Source of the DNA: Anaerolineae bacterium
GTDB lineage: Bacteria; Chloroflexota; Anaerolineae; JAFGEY01
Direction of reading: 5' to 3'
DNA: 49,414 bases
Assembly: GCA_016929775.1 (NCBI GenBank)
Contig: JAFGIE010000018.1
Span: 1-49,414 of the forward strand
Under the pieces are notes generated by a model. It saw nothing but the letters and a program-made list of their open reading frames with translations. It ran no database searches and was not told where the DNA came from. Of the stretch, positions 8,547 through 15,591 are shown piece by piece. Each line of letters starts with the position of its first letter. Within the stretch, counting starts at the first letter, position 1. The position numbers were made by a program, and so were the translations under genes.

Positions 8547-9275
8547 CTAGCGGTTTGACGAGGCCTCGGATGCCTGCTCGGGCGGCACGTCCGAGGCGCG
8601 GCCCAGCCCGAGGCGTCTCTTGCGGGCTTCGAGCTGGACCTGTACCTGATCGGTCTCCAGGAGCCGGTCCATCTCTTCGTCCAGTCGCGTGGCGCGGATC
8701 TCGGTCTGCGCAGCTGCCTTGTCCAGGCGTGCGCGGATCCCGTCGGCGATGCGGGCGATGTCGGCGTCGCCAACGCCTGCCAGGTCGTCGAGCGAGCGCA
8801 GCGACTTGGTGGTCATCTCTTTGGCCTTGGCAAGCTCGAGGAGTGCCTGGAGCTGCTCGCGCTCCTGTCGGATCTCGGTGAGCTTGGCTTCAAGCTTGAG
8901 ACGGGCATCGAGCAGCGACTGGTACTCGGCCTGCTGGCGCTCGTGCTGCTCGCGGTACTCCTTGGCCATCTCTTGCACGCTGTTCAGCCTGCGCTGTGCG
9001 GCAATCGCTAGGTCCTCTTTACCGCGCTGCAGGAGCATGTCGATGTCACGGTCGAGCTGTTGCGCTTTGCGCTCGAACTCCTCGGCCTTGCGCTTGAGGG
9101 TCTTGACCTGCCCGCCCACGGTCGCCGCGGCATCCTCTAGGTCCTCCAGGTTGTCCTGCGCCTGGCGGATGTACTCGTCGAGCACGGCGAGCGAGTTGGC
9201 CTGCAGTGCGCGATCGAGGATCCCGTGCAAGTTGGCGGAGATGAGCGTCTGTGCCTTTTCCAGAATGGTGGCCAT
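8547..9275 (-). CDS. pspA: PspA/IM30 family membrane-stress protein
   Basis: A 242-residue, almost wholly helical protein of the PspA/Vipp1/IM30 (ESCRT-III-like) family. It has the family start (short helix 0, then LISANLHGILDRA) and the conserved block YIRQAQDNLEDLEDA. A long charged hairpin coiled coil follows (about residues 35-185), with a C-terminal tail of roughly 50 residues. Family members bind anionic or stressed membrane on the cytoplasmic face and oligomerise to keep it sealed. The ATG at 9275 is preceded by AGGAGG and by an extended -10 promoter. It is the first gene of a minus-strand run of receptor, kinase and VWA genes, which suggests those genes monitor or act on the membrane with PspA. 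No PspF or PspBC homologue is present. Confidence 0.88.
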   Translation of the reverse strand: MATILEKAQTLISANLHGILDRALQANSLAVLDEYIRQAQDNLEDLEDAAATVGGQVKTLKRKAEEFERKAQQLDRDIDMLLQRGKEDLAIAAQRRLNSVQEMAKEYREQHERQQAEYQSLLDARLKLEAKLTEIRQEREQLQALLELAKAKEMTTKSLRSLDDLAGVGDADIARIADGIRARLDKAAAQTEIRATRLDEEMDRLLETDQVQVQLEARKRRLGLGRASDVPPEQASEASSNR

Positions 9276-9311
9276 CGGGACCTCCTATACTCTATACGCG
9301 AATCGTCCCCT

Positions 9312-9320
9312 ATTGTATCA
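9312..9320 (-). promoter_or_regulatory. Extended -10 promoter candidate for pspA
   Basis: On the minus strand the gap upstream of pspA contains TGATACAAT, an extended -10 element (TG, one base, then TACAAT), about 37 nt before the start codon. No good -35 hexamer is present at the usual spacing, which is normal for extended -10 promoters. The rest of the 108-nt gap between kbl and pspA shows no clear terminator. Confidence 0.5.
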
Positions 9321-9383
9321 CAAGTGGCGCGATCGAGGCTGACATGATCCGGACGTCTGCCTGACCGCCGGCGTGCGGAACGC

Positions 9384-10580
9384 CTAGACGACGCCCAGCT
9401 CGCGCGCGACCACCTCGAAGGCGTGCAGGCCAAAGTCGAGATCGGTGCGCGAGTGCGAAGCTGTGTTCATGACCCGAATGCGCGCCTGGCCTTTCGGTAC
9501 CGTCGGGAAGCCGAGGGCCATGGCGAACACGCCGTTCTCGAACAGCTTGGCGCTGAACGTCTTGGCTAGCTTGACGTCGCCCAGCATGACGGGCACGATC
9601 GGGGTCTGCGTGTGGCCCGTATCGAGGCCGAGAGAGGCCATGCCCGCCTTAAAGTAGGCGGCGTTATCCCACAGCTTCTCGACCAGTTGGGGATGCTTGT
9701 CGACATAGTCAACGGCGGCGAGGCAGGCTGCCGTGTCTGCTGGCGTGAGCGCGCTCGAGAACAGGTTGGGGCGCGCCTTCTGCCGGATATAGTCGATCAC
9801 CACCTGGTGTCCGGCGATCACGCCGCCCATCACGCCGAAGGCCTTGGACATCGTGCCGATCTCGATATCGAACTTGCCCTCCAGGCCAAAGTGGCTGACG
9901 ATGCCTTTCCCCTTGCCAAGCACACCCTCGCCGTGGGCATCATCGACCATGGTCAGCAAGCCATGTCTCTCTGCGACCTCGTAGATCTCGTCCAGTGGGG
10001 CCACATCGCCGTCCATGCTGAACACGCCATCGGTCACGACCAACCCCCGGCGATAGTTGGGCATGTTTGCGACGATCTGGCGATCGAGGTCGGCGGCATC
10101 GCAGTGCTCATAGACGACGATCTTGGCGCCCGAGAGGCGTGCGCCGTCGATGATGCTGGCGTGGTTGAGGCGATCGGAAAAGATGACGTCCTGTGCGCCG
10201 GTTTCCCGATCGCGTCCGACGAGCGGCGGGATGGCAGCCTGATTGGCGCAGAACCCGCTCTGGACGAGCAGGGCGGCGTCGACTGACTTGAACTGGGCGA
10301 GGCGACGCTCACACTCGACGTGCAGGGCCTGCGTGCCGGCGATGGTACGCACGGCGGCGGGCCCTACACCCCACTCCTCGACGGCGCGCATAGCGGCAGC
10401 CTTGACCTCGGGGTGGTTGGCAAGGCCGAGGTAGTTGTTGGTGCAAAAGTTGAGGACTCTCTTTCCGTCGATCGTCATCCAGGCGTCGGCTGGCGAATCC
10501 ATGGTGCGGATGTTGATCAGCCGCCCCTCCTCCGTGAGGGCTGCGAGTTCTTGTTCCATGAATGCGTGCTTATCGGCCAT
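9384..10580 (-). CDS. kbl: Glycine C-acetyltransferase (2-amino-3-ketobutyrate CoA ligase)
   Basis: A 398-residue PLP enzyme of the alpha-oxoamine synthase family, the usual length for Kbl. It cleaves 2-amino-3-ketobutyrate with CoA to glycine and acetyl-CoA. Seen features are FCTNNYLGLANHP near residue 45, the GTQALHVECERRLAQF block, the aspartate of MVDDAHGEGVLGKGKG, and the PLP lysine in TMSKAFGVMGG. The ATG at 10580 has AGGAG upstream; the longer upstream reading adds only 13 residues without family similarity. The gene follows a threonine 3-dehydrogenase by 99 nt on the same strand, so the pair forms the threonine-to-glycine route. BioF-type activity is the alternative, but the neighbour favours Kbl. 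Confidence 0.93.
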   Translation of the reverse strand: MADKHAFMEQELAALTEEGRLINIRTMDSPADAWMTIDGKRVLNFCTNNYLGLANHPEVKAAAMRAVEEWGVGPAAVRTIAGTQALHVECERRLAQFKSVDAALLVQSGFCANQAAIPPLVGRDRETGAQDVIFSDRLNHASIIDGARLSGAKIVVYEHCDAADLDRQIVANMPNYRRGLVVTDGVFSMDGDVAPLDEIYEVAERHGLLTMVDDAHGEGVLGKGKGIVSHFGLEGKFDIEIGTMSKAFGVMGGVIAGHQVVIDYIRQKARPNLFSSALTPADTAACLAAVDYVDKHPQLVEKLWDNAAYFKAGMASLGLDTGHTQTPIVPVMLGDVKLAKTFSAKLFENGVFAMALGFPTVPKGQARIRVMNTASHSRTDLDFGLHAFEVVARELGVV

Positions 10581-10679
10581 CGTGTGCTCCTTATAGTGTT
10601 GTGTGTGGACCAGCGTCAAGCTGGCTTCCAGTCCAATCCGAACGGTTCGCTTGTGGGGCGACCGGTATCGGGCTCGTCG

Positions 10680-11645
10680 CTAGAGTGCACCCCGGCGGTG
10701 CCGCTCTCCGAGCTTCTCGAGCATGTCAACGGTCATTGCCGCAAGGTCATAGCTGGGCTCCCAGTCCCATTCCTCGCGCGCGGCGCTATCGTCGATGGTC
10801 TTGGGCCACGAATCCGCGATCGCCTGACGAACCGGGTCGGGCTCATAGTCTACGGCAAAGCCGGGCACGTGCCGCCCGATCTCGGCGGCAAGCTCCTCCG
10901 CGGAGAACGTGATCGCGGCAAGGTTGAAATCGGCGTGGTGGATCAGCCGGGCTGGGTCGGCATCCATCAGGTCGAGCGTGGCTTTGATGCAGTCGGGCAT
11001 GTACATCATGGGCAGTACGGTGTCCGGCCTCACAAAGCAGGTATAGCGCGCGTTGCGAATGGCTTCGTAGTAGATCTCGACGGCATAGTCGGTTGTGCCA
11101 CCCCCTGGCGGCGTCACGTTGCTGATGATCCCGGGGTAGCGGACACCGCGCACGTCGACGTCAAAGCGCCGCACATAGTACTCGCACAGCAGCTCGCCAG
11201 CGACCTTGGTGACACCGTACATGGTCCTGGGACGGAGCACCGTTTCCTGGGGGGTGCGCTCGCGCGGCGTCTCCGGACCAAAGACGGCGATCGAGCTCGG
11301 GCAGAAAAGACGCAACCCCCGCTCTCGGGCGAGCTCCAGGATGTTGGTAAGTCCGTTCATGTTGACGTCCCAGCAGAGCTGGGGTCGAGCCTCGCCGACC
11401 GCGGAGAGAATCGCAGCCATGTGGTAGATCGTGCCGATGCCGTGCTGTCGCACGGTTTGCGCCAGCTCCTGGGCGTGCGTGACGTCCAGGAAGATGAACG
11501 GCCCCGCGTCACGCAGTTCGGGGCTCGGAGGGGTGCGATGCCCGGCGGCGATCACATTCTCGCTGCCGTGCCGTTCGCGGAGGGCGGTCGTGAGCTCGGA
11601 GCCGATCTGGCCCACGGCGCCGGTGACTAAGATCCGTTCGGACAT
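10680..11645 (-). CDS. tdh: L-threonine 3-dehydrogenase, short-chain (epimerase-like) type
   Basis: A 321-residue extended short-chain dehydrogenase. The NAD motif GAVGQIGSEL sits at the N-terminus, the catalytic serine region is PSSIAVFGP, and the catalytic pair is YGVTK (about residues 140-144). Family-typical segments include VRYPGIIS, GGGTTDYAVEIYYEA and MYMPDCIKAT, which mark the UDP-galactose-epimerase-like threonine dehydrogenases rather than the zinc MDR type. It oxidises L-threonine to 2-amino-3-ketobutyrate, which the downstream kbl product cleaves. Two adjacent ATGs exist (11648 and 11645); I choose the second because GAGGAG then lies 6 nt away. A strong promoter is at 11769-11797, leaving a leader of about 115 nt. 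Confidence 0.9.
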   Translation of the reverse strand: MSERILVTGAVGQIGSELTTALRERHGSENVIAAGHRTPPSPELRDAGPFIFLDVTHAQELAQTVRQHGIGTIYHMAAILSAVGEARPQLCWDVNMNGLTNILELARERGLRLFCPSSIAVFGPETPRERTPQETVLRPRTMYGVTKVAGELLCEYYVRRFDVDVRGVRYPGIISNVTPPGGGTTDYAVEIYYEAIRNARYTCFVRPDTVLPMMYMPDCIKATLDLMDADPARLIHHADFNLAAITFSAEELAAEIGRHVPGFAVDYEPDPVRQAIADSWPKTIDDSAAREEWDWEPSYDLAAMTVDMLEKLGERHRRGAL

Positions 11646-11768
11646 CATTGTCTCCTCTGGATGGGGTTGTGGGGCCGGCACCGTGGTGTCGGCGGTGGCG
11701 TGCTGTCCAGGCACTGAGACCGGACCCTCAGCCTGAGCTAGCGTCAAGCGGTCCGTGTCACGGAGGGG

Positions 11769-11797
11769 AGTATAGCATAGCGGTCATGATTCGTCAA
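11769..11797 (-). promoter_or_regulatory. Sigma70 promoter for tdh-kbl
   Basis: On the minus strand TTGACG (11792-11797) is followed by a 17-nt spacer and TATACT (11769-11774). The spacer ends GCTATGC. The same GCTATGC-(A/T)TACT block occurs in the divergent promoter. Start of transcription is expected near 11762. Confidence 0.75.
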
Positions 11798-11812
11798 GGA
11801 CCCTGACGTTAC

Positions 11813-11841
11813 TTGACAACGCCGCCAAGCTATGCTTTACT
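11813..11841 (+). promoter_or_regulatory. Sigma70 promoter for the BNR-M20-oxidoreductase operon
   Basis: TTGACA (11813-11818), a 17-nt spacer ending GCTATGC, and TTTACT (11836-11841). Expected transcription start is near 11848, giving a leader of about 40 nt before the ATG at 11889, which has GGGAGGAG upstream. It mirrors the tdh promoter. Confidence 0.7.
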
Positions 11842-11888
11842 GGCATTCCACAGCGCGCGCGGCGCGCACCTAGGGAGGAGAGGGCAGG

Positions 11889-12965
11889 ATGCAGCATCGG
11901 GTGATCTACCGGGCTCCGGGGCGCTATGCGGGTTGGCCCGCGAACTATGGGATGTGGGGCTGGGGGGATGAGCTCGTGGTGGCGTTCACAGTCGGGTACC
12001 ATGACCCGAACGGGGGCTTCCACGCACGTGACCGGAGCCGACCGTTTGTGACGATGCAGGCGCGCAGTGTGGATGGCGGAGAGACGTGGCAGGCCGAGCT
12101 GATGCCGTGTCGCACACCCGGTGGTCGAGGGCTGTCAGCAGACGAACACATGACGCGCGAGCTCGGGGTGCGACAGACTTTGCAGGCGGATCCCGGCGCG
12201 CTGATCGACCCACCGGGTGGTATCGACCTGACGGCACCCGACCTGGCAGTCATGTGTGCGCGCGCCGGGCTGCGCGCTGGTGCTATCTCGTGGTACTATG
12301 CCTCGCATGACCGCTGCCACAGCTGGGCAGGCCCATTCCGGCTCCCGATGTTCGGGCAGGCAGGCATCGCCGCAAGAACGGACGTGGTGGTCCTAGACAA
12401 AGACACGGGCCTCTTTTTTCTGACCGCAGCAAAGCCGGATGGTCAGGAAGGGCGTGTCTTTTGCGCGCTGACCACTGACGGCGGCGGGCGCTTTGCATTC
12501 CGGTCGTGGGTCACGCCCGAGGCGGCGGGGTACACGATCATGCCCTCGAGCGTGCGCCTGCCGAGCGGACGGTTGCTGAGCGCCGTGCGTTGCCGTGACG
12601 GCGACCGGTGCTGGATCGACCTGTATGTCTCCGATGACGATGCGGCGACGTGGCGCTGTGTGGCCCGACCGGCGCCGGACACCGGGTCGGGGGGCAACCC
12701 GCCGGCGCTGATCCAGCTGGGTGACCGACGCCTGTGCCTGACCTATGGCTACCGCGACCCGCCGTTCGGCATGCGCGCCCGGCTGAGCGCCGATGGGGGT
12801 GCGACGTGGGGACCCGAGATCGTGCTGCGGGATGGCGCCGGGAACCACGACCTGGGGTATCCCCGTTCGGTGCAGCGCGCCGATGGCCAAGTGGTGACGG
12901 CGTACTATTGGAACGACGAGCCCGACGGCGAACGGTACATCGCGGCGACGGTGTGGAGGCCATAG
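11889..12965 (+). CDS. BNR/Asp-box (sialidase-fold) protein
   Basis: A 358-residue protein predicted to form a six-bladed beta-propeller. Three Asp-box motifs are visible: SVDGGETW (about residue 60), SDDDAATW (about 249) and SADGGATW (about 300). These are the hallmark of exo-alpha-sialidases and related BNR-repeat hydrolases. An RLPSGRLL motif typical of the fold is also present. No signal peptide is seen, so it may be cytoplasmic. It is the first gene of an operon and ends directly against the M20 amidohydrolase start. The sialidase arginine triad cannot be confirmed by eye, so true sialidase activity is unproven; binding or hydrolysis of another glycan is possible. Confidence 0.75.
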   Translation: MQHRVIYRAPGRYAGWPANYGMWGWGDELVVAFTVGYHDPNGGFHARDRSRPFVTMQARSVDGGETWQAELMPCRTPGGRGLSADEHMTRELGVRQTLQADPGALIDPPGGIDLTAPDLAVMCARAGLRAGAISWYYASHDRCHSWAGPFRLPMFGQAGIAARTDVVVLDKDTGLFFLTAAKPDGQEGRVFCALTTDGGGRFAFRSWVTPEAAGYTIMPSSVRLPSGRLLSAVRCRDGDRCWIDLYVSDDDAATWRCVARPAPDTGSGGNPPALIQLGDRRLCLTYGYRDPPFGMRARLSADGGATWGPEIVLRDGAGNHDLGYPRSVQRADGQVVTAYYWNDEPDGERYIAATVWRP

Positions 12966-14276
12966 ATGGAGGTTCCCCTAGAACAGGTTTCGGCGCTGGC
13001 GGAGGCGATCGAGGGGCAGGCGACGGTGTGGCGCAGGGACTTGCATCGCCATCCGGAGGCGGGGTGGACCGAGTTCCGGACGGCTTCGCTGATCGCGCGC
13101 CGTCTGACCGAGATGGGGTACGTCGTCCTGACGGGGTCGGACGTGATGCGCAGTGAAGCGCGCATGGGCGTGCCAGCGGATGAGGTGCTGGCGTCGTGTT
13201 GGGAGCGCGCGGCGTTAGAGGGAGGGGACCGCCCCTACATGGAGGTGATGCGCGGCGGCTACACGGGCGTGGTCGGGGTGCTCACACACGGGCAAGGCCC
13301 TACGGTTGCGCTGCGCTTTGACATCGACGCAGTGGACGTCGATGAGAGCCAGGACAGCGCGCATCGTCCGGCGCGGGAGGGCTTTGCCTCGCTCCATCCG
13401 GGTGTGTCGCACGCCTGCGGGCACGATGCCCACGCCGCGGCGGGGCTCGCAATCGCGTACGTGCTCGGAGAGCTGCGCGACGCGGTACGAGGGACGGTCA
13501 AGCTGGTCTTCCAACCGGCAGAGGAGGGAGTGCGAGGCGCAAAGCCCATGGTGGCGGCGGGAGTGGTGGATGACGTCGACTACCTGGTGGGCCATCACGT
13601 GTACAGCGGGTGGAAGCTCGGCGAGATCGTGGCAGGCATGGGCGGATACCTCGCCACGCACAAGTTCGATGCGGTGTTCAGAGGGCGCGCAGCGCACGCC
13701 GCGGGGGAGCCGCAGCAGGGCAAGAACGCCCTGTTGGCGGCGGCGACGGCGGCGATCAACCTGTACGCGATCGCGCGGCATCGCGAGGGGGCGACGCGGA
13801 TCAATGTCGGGCAGCTCAACGCTGGCACCGGGCGCAACGTGATCCCGGCTGAGGCGCGGATGGCGATCGAAACGCGCGGCAAGACCGAGGCGCTGAGTAG
13901 CTACATGTACGAGGCGGCGCTGCGTACGCTCAGGGGTGCGGCAGAGATGCACGGCTGCACGGTGGAGACCTGCCTGATGGGCAGCGCGGCGAGTGCATAC
14001 AGCGACCCGGCGTTGGCGGCGCGCGTCGAGGCGCTCGCCGTCACGCTGGGGGGATTCACAGTCCGGACGCCAGAAGAAAGCAGCGGCAGCGAGGACTTGA
14101 CCTACATGATGGCGCGGGTGCAGTCGCGAGGGGGACTGGCGACGAACGTCGGGATCGGCGCTGACCTCGGCGGGTGGGGCCATCACAGCGAGCGGTTTGA
14201 CCTGGACGAGCGTGCCATCGGCGCGGCGATTCGCCTGCTCTCGGCGCTGACGCTCGACCTGGCAGCGGACCGTTAG
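12966..14276 (+). CDS. M20 amidohydrolase, AbgA-like
   Basis: A 436-residue M20D metallopeptidase or amidohydrolase. It has LHRHPEAGWTEFRTA near residue 24, the metal motifs ALRFDIDAVDV and HACGHDAHAA (about residue 148), FQPAEEGVRGAKPM with the catalytic Glu pair, and GRAAHAAGEPQQGKNAL in the dimerisation domain. The length and the insertion between the N-terminal helix and the first metal motif match p-aminobenzoyl-glutamate hydrolase subunit A (AbgA) better than plain hippurate hydrolases. The start abuts the preceding stop (zero gap), so translation is coupled. No abgB partner is adjacent. The substrate here is unknown; an N-acyl amino acid or sugar is plausible given the sialidase-like neighbour. 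Confidence 0.85.
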   Translation: MEVPLEQVSALAEAIEGQATVWRRDLHRHPEAGWTEFRTASLIARRLTEMGYVVLTGSDVMRSEARMGVPADEVLASCWERAALEGGDRPYMEVMRGGYTGVVGVLTHGQGPTVALRFDIDAVDVDESQDSAHRPAREGFASLHPGVSHACGHDAHAAAGLAIAYVLGELRDAVRGTVKLVFQPAEEGVRGAKPMVAAGVVDDVDYLVGHHVYSGWKLGEIVAGMGGYLATHKFDAVFRGRAAHAAGEPQQGKNALLAAATAAINLYAIARHREGATRINVGQLNAGTGRNVIPAEARMAIETRGKTEALSSYMYEAALRTLRGAAEMHGCTVETCLMGSAASAYSDPALAARVEALAVTLGGFTVRTPEESSGSEDLTYMMARVQSRGGLATNVGIGADLGGWGHHSERFDLDERAIGAAIRLLSALTLDLAADR

Positions 14277-14304
14277 CGGGCGGGGTGTGGTTGGAGGGAG
14301 CAAG

Positions 14305-15279
14305 ATGGGCGAAGTAGTTGGCTGGGGGATCCTGGGTCCTGGGGCGATCGCGCACCGGTTCGCCGCGGGCCTGGAGCGAGTGGACGGCATTCGACTAGCG
14401 GCAGTGGGATCGCGCTCGATCGAGCGTGCGCGCGGCTTTGCAGCGGACCACGGGTTTGAGCGCGCGTACGGGAGCTACGCAGAGCTCGTTGCAGACAGTG
14501 GCGTAGACATCGTGTACGTGGCGACGCCGCACAGCTACCACCGGGCGCACACGCTGCTCTGCTTGACACACGGCAAAGGGGTGCTGTGCGAGAAGCCAAT
14601 GGGCGTGCACGCGGGCGATGTGCAGCAGATGGTGGATGCTGCGCGCCTGCACGGGCGGTTCCTGATGGAGGCGATGTGGACGCGCACCCTGCCCGTGATC
14701 CGCCAAGTCCGGGCTTGGCTGGACGAGGGTCGGATCGGCGAGGTCCGGCTGCTGAGCGCCGACTTTGGGTTCCGGGCGGGCTGGAACCCGAGCAGCCGGC
14801 TGCTGGACCGGGCGCTGGGGGGCGGCGCGCTGCTCGACGTCGGGATCTATGTGCTTGCCCTCGCCAGCCTGGTCTTTGGCCCGCATCCGTCGGAGGTACG
14901 GGCGAGCGCACACCTGGGCAAGACCGGTGTGGACGAACAGACGGCGCTGCTGCTCAAGTATCCGGACGGTGCGCTGGCTGTATTGACCTGCGCGATCCGC
15001 ACCGAGACCGCACACCTCGCGCGCATCGACGGTACCGCGGGGTCGATCGAGATCCCGCGCTTCTGGTGCGCCGAGTCCGCCACGCTCCACGTGCGGGGCA
15101 CGGACCCGATCAGCACAGCGGCGCCCTCGGGTTACCACTTTGAGGCAGCAGAGGCGACGGCGTGCGTCCGCGAGGGACGCCTGGAGAGCGACCTGATGCC
15201 GCTGGACGAGTCGCTCGCCCTGGCGCAGCTGATGGACTGCGTGCGTGCACAGATCGGGCTGGTCTATCCGATGGACTAG
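14305..15279 (+). CDS. Gfo/Idh/MocA family NAD(P)-dependent oxidoreductase
   Basis: A 324-residue oxidoreductase. The Rossmann motif is GWGILGPGAIAHRFAAGL at the start. YVATPHSYHRAHTLLCL and the EKPMG motif (VLCEKPMGVH, about residue 100) are diagnostic of the family, and GALLDVGIYVLALASLVFG matches the dihydrodiol/1,5-anhydrofructose dehydrogenase branch. The ATG at 14305 has GGAGGG upstream; the ATG at 14287 lacks a site. It is the third gene of the operon with the BNR protein and the M20 enzyme, 28 nt after the latter, which suggests a small pathway acting on a sugar or cyclitol derivative. The substrate is unknown. Confidence 0.88.
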   Translation: MGEVVGWGILGPGAIAHRFAAGLERVDGIRLAAVGSRSIERARGFAADHGFERAYGSYAELVADSGVDIVYVATPHSYHRAHTLLCLTHGKGVLCEKPMGVHAGDVQQMVDAARLHGRFLMEAMWTRTLPVIRQVRAWLDEGRIGEVRLLSADFGFRAGWNPSSRLLDRALGGGALLDVGIYVLALASLVFGPHPSEVRASAHLGKTGVDEQTALLLKYPDGALAVLTCAIRTETAHLARIDGTAGSIEIPRFWCAESATLHVRGTDPISTAAPSGYHFEAAEATACVREGRLESDLMPLDESLALAQLMDCVRAQIGLVYPMD

Positions 15280-15537
15280 CTCGCTCCGGTCCTGTGTACT
15301 GGCTCGCCCCGTGACCCGGATCCGCCGGTACGCCGTGCCCCCACGTGCCTGCGGAACATAAACGCGCCCCGCAACGTCATAGATACGGTACGCTCGTCGC
15401 AGGTGTGTCACGAGACGTCGCGTGGCTGTTGCGTGGGTGTCACATGGGTGTGCAAGAATGGCGTGTGACCGCATCGGCGGCGGGAAAGCGATGGGCAGCC
15501 GTTGGCCCTGCGCCCATGAGGCAGAGAGCCAGCGTGG
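15280..15537. other. Intergenic spacer with no gene seen
   Basis: This 258-nt stretch holds no convincing ORF on either strand, no T-tract terminator and no tRNA-like fold. Two GTGTCAC-like words occur around 15404-15450, one of them GTGTGTCAC. They could be a binding site, but I see no further support. Confidence 0.4.
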
Positions 15538-15543
15538 TATACT
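15538..15543 (+). promoter_or_regulatory. Extended -10 promoter for the MoxR/VWA operon
   Basis: TGGTATACT gives a TATACT -10 box with an upstream TG dinucleotide (extended -10), about 49 nt before the ATG at 15592. No clear -35 box is at the right distance. A single promoter here could drive the whole plus-strand operon to 29281. Confidence 0.5.
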
Positions 15544-15591
15544 AGGCATCGTCGCGCAACGGACAAGAGCGGAGCTACGAGGAACCTACGG

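Noticed and set aside
11831..11836. TATGCT as the -10 box of the plus-strand promoter
   Set aside because: It lies only 12 nt from the -35 box; TTTACT at 17 nt matches the mirrored promoter layout.
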